The notes beneath the pieces are model-generated. The model made no database searches, had not been told where the DNA came from, and saw nothing but the letters and a program-made list of their open reading frames with translations. A program made the translations under genes and the position numbers. Below are positions 7,341-14,482 of a stretch of DNA of 22,222 nucleotides, piece after piece; positions within the stretch are counted from its first letter, which is position 1, and each line of letters opens with the position of its first letter. Source of the stretch: an uncultured Prevotella sp. (GTDB lineage Bacteria; Bacteroidota; Bacteroidia; Bacteroidales; Bacteroidaceae). The stretch lies in contig CABUXJ010000035.1 in the NCBI GenBank assembly GCA_902495455.1, positions 1 to 22,222 on the forward strand, in the 5' to 3' direction.

Positions 7341-8603
7341 ATGGAATTAAAAAGAGTTGTTGTAACAGGACTTGGAGCCGTCACTCCGGTTGGCAACACC
7401 CCCGAGGAGACATGGAACAGCCTTATAAACGGAGTGAGCGGCGCAGCCCCCATCACGCTGTTTGACGCTTCCAAGTTCAAGACACAGTTCGGCTGCGAGG
7501 TCAAGAACCTCAACGTCACTGACTATATCGACCGCAAGGAGACGCGCAAGATGGACCGCTACACTCAGCTGGCCTTCATCTCAGCCATTCAGGCTGTCAA
7601 GGACAGCGCTATGGACCTTGAGACAATCGACAAAAACCGCGTCGGAGTAATCTTCGGAGTCGGTATCGGCGGTATCAAGACATTCGAGGACGAGGTTGTC
7701 TACTACGGCCAGCACCTTGAGGCAGGTCCGAAGTTCAATCCTTTCTTCATCCCGAAGATGATCGCCGACATCGCTGCCGGCCAGATCTCCATCCACTTCG
7801 GCTTCCACGGCCCCAACTATGTGACGACGTCCGCATGCGCTTCGTCGAGCAACGCCCTTGCCGACGCCTTCAACCAGATTCGTCTGGGCAAGGCCGACGT
7901 CATCGTCAGCGGCGGTGCCGAGGCTGCCATCTGCGCTACTGGTGTGGGCGGCTTCAACGCCATGCACGCTCTGTCGACACGCAATGATGACCCCGAGCAC
8001 GCCTCACGTCCGTTCAGCAAGAGCCGCGACGGCTTCATCATGGGCGAAGGTGCGGGCTGTCTCATCCTCGAGGAGCTGGAGCACGCCAAAGCACGCGGAG
8101 CCAAGATCTACGCTGAAATGGTCGGCGAGGGCACGAGTGCCGACGCTCACCACATCACGGCTTCCCACCCCGAAGGACTCGGCGCACGTCTCGTCATGGA
8201 GAACGCGCTGAAGGACGCCGGCCTGAAACCCGAGGACATTGACTACATCAACGTTCACGGAACGTCGACGCACGTCGGCGACATCTCCGAAGCAAAGGCC
8301 ATCAAGGCTGTCTTCGGTGACGCCGCATACAAGCTGAACATCAGTTCTACGAAGTCAATGACAGGCCATTTGCTGGGTGCTGCCGGTGCCGTTGAGGCTA
8401 TGGCAACCGTGCTCGCCATCAAGAATGGCATCATCCCCCCGACAATCAACCACGAGGAGGATGACCTTGATGAGGAAATTGACTACAATCTGAACTTCAC
8501 GTTCAACAAGGCACAGAAGCGCGAAGTGCGTGCTGCCATGAGCAACACGTTCGGCTTCGGCGGTCATAACGCATGCGTCATATTCAAGAAGTATGCTGAA
8601 TAA
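7341..8603 (+). CDS. fabF: Beta-ketoacyl-ACP synthase II
   Basis: This 420-residue condensing enzyme elongates acyl-ACP with malonyl-ACP in fatty-acid synthesis. The Cys-His-His triad is visible: C166 in TTSACASSS, H306 in NVHGTSTHVGD and H343 in KSMTGHLLGAAG, with the conserved K338. Spacing matches the E. coli enzyme (C163, H303, H340). The C-terminal MSNTFGFGGHNACVIF motif is intact. The start is the only ATG that gives the normal N-terminus MELKRVVVTGLGAVTPVGN. It follows acpP, and its last codons overlap the start of rnc by 11 bases, implying one transcript and translational coupling. Confidence 0.98.
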   Translation: MELKRVVVTGLGAVTPVGNTPEETWNSLINGVSGAAPITLFDASKFKTQFGCEVKNLNVTDYIDRKETRKMDRYTQLAFISAIQAVKDSAMDLETIDKNRVGVIFGVGIGGIKTFEDEVVYYGQHLEAGPKFNPFFIPKMIADIAAGQISIHFGFHGPNYVTTSACASSSNALADAFNQIRLGKADVIVSGGAEAAICATGVGGFNAMHALSTRNDDPEHASRPFSKSRDGFIMGEGAGCLILEELEHAKARGAKIYAEMVGEGTSADAHHITASHPEGLGARLVMENALKDAGLKPEDIDYINVHGTSTHVGDISEAKAIKAVFGDAAYKLNISSTKSMTGHLLGAAGAVEAMATVLAIKNGIIPPTINHEEDDLDEEIDYNLNFTFNKAQKREVRAAMSNTFGFGGHNACVIFKKYAE

Positions 8604-9729
8604 ACTTATGCTGAACAACAACATCATAGACAGAATAAAGCTCCCTTTCCGCAAGGATAAGGAGCTTTTTTCGTCTATCTACGCCATCACGGGCTTCTAT
8701 CCGCGCCACATCGAATACTACAAACTGGCGCTGATGCACAAGAGCGTGTCCCGGCGCAACGCCAAGGGCCGCCCGGTGAACAACGAGCGTCTGGAGTTCT
8801 TGGGCGACGCCGTGCTCGACGCCGTGGTCGGCGATATCGTCTACCGCCACTTTGAGGGCAAACGCGAAGGTTTTCTGACCAACACGCGCAGCAAACTCGT
8901 GCAGCGCGACACGCTCAACCGTCTTGCCGACGAGATGGGACTCTGCCGTCTCATCATGTCCGCGGGCCACTCACACTCACACAACAGCTACATGGGCGGC
9001 AACGCCTTTGAGGCCCTTGTGGGAGCGATTTATCTGGACCGCGGATATGATGCATGCATGCAATTCATGCAGAAGCGCATACTCTCACAGCTCATCAACA
9101 TCGACAAGGTGGCCTATAAGGAGGTCAACTTCAAGAGCAAGCTATTGGAATGGACTCAGAAGAACCGCGTCCGCATGGACTTCCGCCTCATCGAGCAGAA
9201 GAAGGACGAGAACAGTAGTCCCGTCTTTGCCTATCAGGTCATCATTGAAGGTCTCGAGGCAGGTGAAGGCCGCGGTTACTCAAAGAAGGAGAGTCAGCAG
9301 CTCGCATCGAAGGAGACGTTGCAGAAGCTACGCCGCGAACCGCAGTTCATCGACGCCGTCTTTGCCGCCAAGGCCGACCGCACGAAGATGGAGGAGGAAC
9401 CCGTCATGACTGTGCCCGACACGGAGCAAAAGACGGACTTCATCATCGCCACCGTATCGCAGACGGAAGAGGCGGAAGAGACCGCAACCGCCGAAACGCC
9501 CGCCGGCGAGCAGGAGACCGCCGACCGCAATCGCCGCCAAAAGCGCGAACGTCGCGGCGAACGCCGTCTTGACACAGACAAGAAAACGCCGGAGACGAAA
9601 GACAGACGGGAGGCAAAAGACAAGCCGGAGGAGACAGACGAGTTTGACCTCTCCGACATCACGGCCTGCCCGCCCGAACCGTCAAGAGAAGACATCATCG
9701 CGGCTGCGGAAGCAGAGGCTTATAAATGA
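8593..9729 (+). CDS. rnc: Ribonuclease III with long charged C-terminal tail
   Basis: This 378-residue enzyme cleaves double-stranded RNA in rRNA and mRNA processing. The nuclease signature ERLEFLGDAVLD is at residues 65-76 (E65 and D72 catalytic). The second metal-binding segment is GGNAFEALVGAIYLD, with E140 present. The position equivalent to E. coli D114 is N137. A dsRNA-binding domain runs from about 178 to 249, ending ASKETLQKL. Residues about 255-378 are an extra, highly charged low-complexity tail (QKRERRGERR, then acidic) not found in the roughly 226-residue E. coli enzyme. The ATG at 8593 overlaps fabF by 11 bases; an alternative ATG lies at 8608. The stop TGA is the first three bases of a heptad repeat. 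Confidence 0.97.
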   Translation: MLNKLMLNNNIIDRIKLPFRKDKELFSSIYAITGFYPRHIEYYKLALMHKSVSRRNAKGRPVNNERLEFLGDAVLDAVVGDIVYRHFEGKREGFLTNTRSKLVQRDTLNRLADEMGLCRLIMSAGHSHSHNSYMGGNAFEALVGAIYLDRGYDACMQFMQKRILSQLINIDKVAYKEVNFKSKLLEWTQKNRVRMDFRLIEQKKDENSSPVFAYQVIIEGLEAGEGRGYSKKESQQLASKETLQKLRREPQFIDAVFAAKADRTKMEEEPVMTVPDTEQKTDFIIATVSQTEEAEETATAETPAGEQETADRNRRQKRERRGERRLDTDKKTPETKDRREAKDKPEETDEFDLSDITACPPEPSREDIIAAAEAEAYK

Positions 9730-9802
9730 AGAGTGAAGAACGAAGAGTGAAGAATTTGCTGCCGCCGTTCTTCACTCTTCACTCTTCGTTCTTCATTCTT
9801 CA
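9727..9802. repeat. Heptad palindromic element after rnc
   Basis: Left units TGAAGAG, TGAAGAA, CGAAGAG and TGAAGAA are followed by TTTGCTGCCGCCGT and then an inverted heptad arm. Bases 9726-9753 pair with 9776-9803 over 28 bp with one G-T. The odd C-bearing unit is mirrored in the opposite arm. The core is shared with 14394-14415, but the inverted core half is missing here. The rnc stop codon is the first TGA. Confidence 0.8.
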
Positions 9803-9829
9803 TTTAATAATATTTTAACGGCATAATAC

Positions 9830-9860
9830 TTTGACCGTTAGCTTATTTTCGTTACTTTTG
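9830..9860 (+). promoter_or_regulatory. Promoter of the 380-aa secreted protein gene
   Basis: TTTG at 9830-9833, a 19-base spacer and TACTTTTG at 9853-9860 match the Bacteroidota promoter pattern fully. The expected start is near 9866, giving an AT-rich leader of about 40 bases before the ATG at 9906. The gene is therefore probably transcribed separately from rnc. Confidence 0.75.
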
Positions 9861-9905
9861 CATTTGAAAGTATAAATCTAAATAATTAATTAAAAACGTA
9901 TTATT

Positions 9906-11048
9906 ATGAACAAAACATTACGCTATTCTTTACTTAGTATGCTGATGGTGTTCTGCGGACTGGCATCAGCTCAGACAGTGGTATTCGATTTCGATACCAA
10001 CTATCAGACGTATTTCCCCAATGTGAAGGGAGTATCGAGCGGATCGGGCGCTACCTATGTGGCTGATGGCGAGTTCAATGAAGACGGTGTCGTGACTGTC
10101 GACAACGTTACTGTGACCGTGCAGGCTTCTGCCGCCGATGCACAAACCCGCAACCGCATTTGGACCTCTTCTCCCCGTCTGCGCATGTACAACGGCAATC
10201 TGACCATCGCCGCTCCTGCCGGCAGCAAGGTCACGGCTCTTGAGTTCACTTTGGCCAAGAACGCTTCTTCCGCCAAATGGGACGACAACAACACTGTCAA
10301 CGTAGGCAAGTGGGTCAAGAACGGAGCAACGGTCACATGGGGTGGCGCTGAGGCTGAGGCTGTCGTGTTCACTATTGTCAAGAACACTCAGATCTCGAAG
10401 CTGACAGTAACGCTCAACGGCGAAGTCAGCGAGCCGGTTGATCCGGATCCTACTCCCACAAACGGAATCTTCAGCGAGGCATTTGACAAGGACCTCGGCC
10501 AGTTCACGATTGAGAACAAGGAGCTGGGCGAACTGACCTATGTATGGGCATACGACAGCTACAAGTACGCCAAGGCCTCCGCATACAAAGGCGCAGCAAA
10601 CGCCGCTGACGCGTCTCTGGTATCTCCCGAGATTGACCTGACCGGATGCAAGAACGTTGTGCTCAGCTTCGATCACGCCGTGAACAAAGGTGCTGCCAGC
10701 GGTCTGTCCGTTGAAGTGAGAGCTGACGGCACATCCACAACACTGGAAGGCATCAGCTGGCCCGCCGGTACGTCATGGAACTTCCAGTCTTCCGGCAACA
10801 TCTCTTTGGAGAAGTTCGTAGGCAAGAAGATTCAGATTGCCTTCCACTACACCAGTACCACCAGCGTATGCCCCACATGGGAGGTGCGCAACGTGCTCGT
10901 GGACGGTGAGAAAGACGGTTCCGGCATCACCGCTGTCGCAGCCGACAAGACTGCCGACAACGCAATCTTCAACCTCGCCGGCCAGCGTCTGGAGAAACCC
11001 GCAAAAGGCATCAACATCATCGGTGGCAAGAAGGTTATCGTGAAATAA
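9906..11048 (+). CDS. Secreted two-domain protein with sorting-type tail
   Basis: This 380-residue protein has a signal peptide (MNKTLRYSLLSMLMVFCGLA, cleavage near SAQ). Residues about 24-165 match the domain at about 495-614 of the protein encoded at 1603-6582: both have an R(F/I)W...LR(V/M)Y(K/N)G core and EAVVFTI or EEVVFTV near the end. Residues about 180-330 look like a choice-of-anchor or jelly-roll domain (SLVSPEIDLTGCKNVVLSFDH, then WEVRNVLVDG), common in Bacteroidota surface proteins. The last 15 residues, KGINIIGGKKVIVK with the preceding GQRLEKPA, are a sorting-type tail. It probably binds a ligand at the cell surface; no enzyme motif was seen. It has its own promoter and terminator. 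Confidence 0.9.
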   Translation: MNKTLRYSLLSMLMVFCGLASAQTVVFDFDTNYQTYFPNVKGVSSGSGATYVADGEFNEDGVVTVDNVTVTVQASAADAQTRNRIWTSSPRLRMYNGNLTIAAPAGSKVTALEFTLAKNASSAKWDDNNTVNVGKWVKNGATVTWGGAEAEAVVFTIVKNTQISKLTVTLNGEVSEPVDPDPTPTNGIFSEAFDKDLGQFTIENKELGELTYVWAYDSYKYAKASAYKGAANAADASLVSPEIDLTGCKNVVLSFDHAVNKGAASGLSVEVRADGTSTTLEGISWPAGTSWNFQSSGNISLEKFVGKKIQIAFHYTSTTSVCPTWEVRNVLVDGEKDGSGITAVAADKTADNAIFNLAGQRLEKPAKGINIIGGKKVIVK

Positions 11049-11055
11049 AGACACA

Positions 11056-11073
11056 TATCGCCACAAGGCGATA
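11056..11073 (+). other. Short hairpin after the 380-aa gene
   Basis: TATCGCC, ACAA, GGCGATA forms a 7-bp stem with a 4-base loop, 8 bases after the stop codon. No T-run follows, so it is more likely a 3'-end stabiliser than a terminator. Confidence 0.5.
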
Positions 11074-11091
11074 AGAACAATATGAAATAAG

Positions 11092-11127
11092 GAGCCGCGT
11101 CCATAAAAGGATGCGGCTCTTATTTTA
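11092..11127 (+). terminator. Rho-independent terminator
   Basis: GAGCCGCGTCC pairs with GGATGCGGCTC (one G-T) around ATAAAA and is followed by the T-rich TTATTTTA. It would end the transcript of the 380-residue protein gene. Confidence 0.75.
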
Positions 11128-11708
11128 TGTGCATCCTACATCTGGAGTGATACTGCAATCAGTATTGCCGCTGTCCGGTAAACTAATATCAACGTAACAA
11201 GCTCGTTTGTAAGCCTCCCCCCCCCTTTATATTATATATCCAATCGGAAAGTGTTAAAAACTCAGAATTATCCTGACAAAACACTCGCAAAATTCGCATG
11301 ATTTTGAAATTTCAGTATTTTGGGCCGAAATTTGCGATTTTTGAACGATTTTCATAAGCCGCTGTCACTGAACGACTTACGTTTCGCTGCTATGAAACGG
11401 CGATTTTGGCGGTTTGCCGTAAGGCCCCCGCGACATTGCAACGGGGCCGCCGTTGCATGACGACGGGGCTGCCGTTGTGACATGACGGCGTGCTCGTTGC
11501 GACCCCGTAAGGGCCCCGTTGCTCGGAAGCGGGTCGAGTGGCGGGTGAAAACGGGACAGGAATGTCAAGATATTTGCTTGTTTTTGCTGAAACTTCGGAA
11601 ATTGGAAGTGTTAATTTTTTGATATTATCATGACACAAGAAGAGACTGTGAGAGCGCCGTGGGAGAAGCTGCGGAAGCGCGTTTGCAGTCAGAAAAACGA
11701 AGTGAAAT
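11128..11708. other. Non-coding region upstream of mutS
   Basis: About 580 bases carry no supported gene. The left part is AT-rich with a C-run (about 11217-11225). The middle holds the 22-bp array at 11434-11521. The right part has a 34-codon open frame (11630-11734) that overlaps the mutS promoter. No RNA gene was recognised. Confidence 0.5.
11434..11521. repeat. Four-unit degenerate 22-bp tandem array
   Basis: Four 22-base units begin at 11434, 11456, 11478 and 11500, all ending GTTG. Units 1 and 2 are closest (both contain CGGGGC and GCCGTTG). Units 3 and 4 match the two units at 5-48. A weaker partial unit (CCGTAAGGCCCC) precedes at about 11417. There are no spacers, so this is not a CRISPR array. 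Confidence 0.75.
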
Positions 11709-11739
11709 TTTGTTTTTCGCTCCATTTGGAGTAACTTTG
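11709..11739 (+). promoter_or_regulatory. Promoter of mutS
   Basis: TTTG at 11709-11712, a 19-base spacer and TAACTTTG at 11732-11739 match the Bacteroidota consensus exactly. The leader before the ATG at 11762 would be about 17 bases. Confidence 0.8.
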
Positions 11740-11761
11740 CAGTTCACAACCAATCATATTT

Positions 11762-14374
11762 ATGGCTACGAAAGACAAGGAACTGACCCCGATGATGAAG
11801 CAGTATTTCGACCTCAAGGCGAAACACCCTGACGCCGTGCTGCTCTTCCGTTGCGGCGACTTCTATGAGACCTACTGCGATGACGCCGCCACGGCTTCGC
11901 GCATACTCGGTATCACGCTTACGAAGCGGAGCAACGGCGGAACGGAGATGGCCGGTTTCCCACACCATGCCCTCGACACATATCTGCCGAAACTCGTCCG
12001 CGCGGGCAAGCGCGTAGCCATCTGCGACCAGCTGGAGGACCCGAAGCTGACCAAGAAGCTGGTCAAGCGCGGCATCACCGAACTAGTCACGCCGGGCGTG
12101 GCCATGACCGACAATGTGCTCAACTACAAGGAAAACAACTTCCTCGCCGCCGTCCACTTCGGCAAATCGGCCTGCGGCGTGGCTTTTCTGGACATATCCA
12201 CCGGCGAGTTTCTCACCGGCGAGGGTACGCAGGACTATGTCGACAAGCTGCTCGGCAACTTCTCGCCGAAAGAGGTGCTCTACGACCGCAGACACAAGGA
12301 GAGCTTCGAACGATACTTCGGCAACCGTTTCTTCACCTTTGAGCTGGACGACTGGGTCTTCACCGAGCAGAGCGCACGCCAGAAGCTGCACCGCCACTTC
12401 GGAGTGAAAAATCTCAAGGGATTCGGTGTTGACCATCTGACGGCCGGCATCACCGCCGCCGGAGCGATACTCCAATATCTTGACATTACGCAGCACACGC
12501 AGATTGGTCATATCACGGCGCTCACCCGCATCGAGGAGGAACGCTACGTCCGGCTCGACAAGTTCACCATACGCAGCCTCGAGTTGCTTCAGCCCATGCA
12601 GGAGGACGGCGCGTCGCTACTCGACGTCATCGACCGCACGGTCTCGCCGATGGGCGGGCGTCTGCTGAGACGCTGGCTGGTCTTCCCGCTGAAGGACGTG
12701 CGCCGCATCAAGGAGCGGCTCGACGTCGTCGACCACTTCTTCCGCCATCCGGACTTCCGCGGCTGCGTCGACGACCAGCTTCACCGCGTGGGCGACCTCG
12801 AACGCATCATATCCAAGGTGGCCACGGGACGTGTGACACCCCGAGAGGTGGTCCAGCTGAAGACAGCCCTGCAGGCGGTCCGACCCGTCAAGGAGTCATG
12901 TCTCAGGACGGACGACGTGGTCCTCAGACGGATAGGCGAACAGCTGAACCTCTGCGAGTCGCTCAGGGACCGCATCGAACAGGAGGTCGAACCGGACGCG
13001 CCGCAGATGGTCAGCAATGGAGGGGTCATCCGCAGCGGCGTCAACGATGAGCTGGACGAGTTGCGGCGGATAGCTTACAGCGGCAAGGACTATCTCATGC
13101 GCATCCAGGAGAGGGAGACGCAGCAGACGGGGATAGCCAGTCTGAAGATAGGCTACAACAACGTGTTCGGCTACTATCTTGAGGTGCGCAACACATACAA
13201 GGACCGCGTGCCCGCCGACTGGATACGCAAGCAGACGCTCGCACAGGCCGAACGCTACATCACACAGGAACTGAAGGAATATGAGGAAAAGATCTTGGGC
13301 GCTGAGGACAAGATACTCGCGCTCGAGGCCCGGCTCTTCAGCGACCTGGTCGTCTCGATGCAGGAGTTTATCCCGCAGATACAGATCGACGCCAACCTCA
13401 TCGCGCGACTCGACTGTCTGCTGTCGTTCGCCAAGACGGCCGAGGAACACGGCTACGTGCGCCCCGTCGTCGACGACTCCGACGTCATCGACATCCGTCA
13501 GGGCCGCCACCCCGTCATCGAGACACAGTTGCCACCGGGCGAATCGTTTGTGCCCAACGACATCTGTCTCGACAGCGAGAAGCAGCAGATAATGATCATC
13601 ACCGGTCCCAACATGGCCGGTAAGTCGGCACTCCTGCGCCAGACGGCCCTCATCGTGCTGATGGCCCAGACGGGCTGTTTCGTGCCGGCGGAGAGTGCCC
13701 GCGTGGGATTGGTGGACAAGGTGTTCACCCGCGTCGGGGCCAGCGACAACATCTCGCTCGGCGAATCGACCTTCATGGTCGAGATGACAGAGGCGTCCAA
13801 CATCCTCAACAATGTCTCGCCGCGCTCACTCGTGCTCTTCGACGAGCTGGGACGTGGCACGTCGACATACGACGGCATCAGCATCGCATGGGCCATCGTC
13901 GAATATCTTCACGAGAACAAGAGGGCACGGGCGCGTACGCTCTTTGCCACCCACTATCACGAACTGAACGAGATGGAGAAGCACTTCCCACGCATCTGCA
14001 ACTACAACGTCAGTGTCAAAGAGGCCGGCGGCAAGGTCATCTTTGTCCGCAAACTGACACGCGGCGGGTCGGAACACTCGTTCGGTATCCATGTCGCCGA
14101 CATCGCGGGCATGCCGAAGAGCATCGTCAACCGCGCCAACGTCATCCTCCGGCAACTCGAGGCGGACAATGCTTCGGTCGGCGCCGAGGGCAAGCGGATG
14201 GCTCCGATAGTTCCGGAGGGCAACGCTGACGGCATGCAGTTGTCCTTCTTTCAGCTCGACGACCCCGTGCTCCGTCAGATACGGGACGAAATCATCGGAC
14301 TGGACATCAACAACCTTACGCCCGTGGAGGCGCTGAACAAACTGAACGAGATAAAGAAGATATTAGGTAAGTGA
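11762..14374 (+). CDS. mutS: DNA mismatch repair protein MutS
   Basis: This 870-residue cytoplasmic protein recognises mispaired bases and small loops and recruits MutL. The mismatch-reading Phe-X-Glu motif is F34-Y35-E36 in CGDFYETY. The Walker A motif GPNMAGKS is at 615-622. The Walker B segment LVLFDELGRGTSTYDG has D694-E695, and the signature FATHYHEL follows. The lever and clamp regions lie between about 260 and 560, and the C-terminal dimer region is present, so the gene is full length and MutS1-type. The start agrees with the usual N-terminus and lies about 20 bases after a strong promoter. It is monocistronic and convergent with the PKD gene. Its TGA stop is the first unit of the palindrome at 14372-14482. 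Confidence 0.98.
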   Translation: MATKDKELTPMMKQYFDLKAKHPDAVLLFRCGDFYETYCDDAATASRILGITLTKRSNGGTEMAGFPHHALDTYLPKLVRAGKRVAICDQLEDPKLTKKLVKRGITELVTPGVAMTDNVLNYKENNFLAAVHFGKSACGVAFLDISTGEFLTGEGTQDYVDKLLGNFSPKEVLYDRRHKESFERYFGNRFFTFELDDWVFTEQSARQKLHRHFGVKNLKGFGVDHLTAGITAAGAILQYLDITQHTQIGHITALTRIEEERYVRLDKFTIRSLELLQPMQEDGASLLDVIDRTVSPMGGRLLRRWLVFPLKDVRRIKERLDVVDHFFRHPDFRGCVDDQLHRVGDLERIISKVATGRVTPREVVQLKTALQAVRPVKESCLRTDDVVLRRIGEQLNLCESLRDRIEQEVEPDAPQMVSNGGVIRSGVNDELDELRRIAYSGKDYLMRIQERETQQTGIASLKIGYNNVFGYYLEVRNTYKDRVPADWIRKQTLAQAERYITQELKEYEEKILGAEDKILALEARLFSDLVVSMQEFIPQIQIDANLIARLDCLLSFAKTAEEHGYVRPVVDDSDVIDIRQGRHPVIETQLPPGESFVPNDICLDSEKQQIMIITGPNMAGKSALLRQTALIVLMAQTGCFVPAESARVGLVDKVFTRVGASDNISLGESTFMVEMTEASNILNNVSPRSLVLFDELGRGTSTYDGISIAWAIVEYLHENKRARARTLFATHYHELNEMEKHFPRICNYNVSVKEAGGKVIFVRKLTRGGSEHSFGIHVADIAGMPKSIVNRANVILRQLEADNASVGAEGKRMAPIVPEGNADGMQLSFFQLDDPVLRQIRDEIIGLDINNLTPVEALNKLNEIKKILGK

Positions 14375-14482
14375 AGAGTGAAGAATGAAGAGTGAAGAAT
14401 TTGCTGCCGCCGTTCCAACTGCGATTGAACCAAAGCGGGAACGGCGGCAGCAAATTCTTCATTCTTCACTCTTCATTCTTCA
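14372..14482. repeat. 111-bp palindromic heptad element between convergent genes
   Basis: The plus strand runs TGAAGAG, TGAAGAA, TGAAGAG, TGAAGAA, then TTTGCTGCCGCCGTTCC, a 21-base loop, and the inverted copy. Bases 14394-14416 pair perfectly with 14438-14460 (23 bp), and outer heptads extend the stem with G-T mismatches. The first TGA (14372-14374) is the stop of mutS. The outermost TGA on the minus strand (14480-14482) is the stop of the PKD gene. It probably acts as a bidirectional terminator as well as a stop. Confidence 0.9.

Noticed and set aside
11434..11521. CRISPR array
   Set aside because: Units are contiguous, degenerate and lack unique spacers; no cas gene is present.
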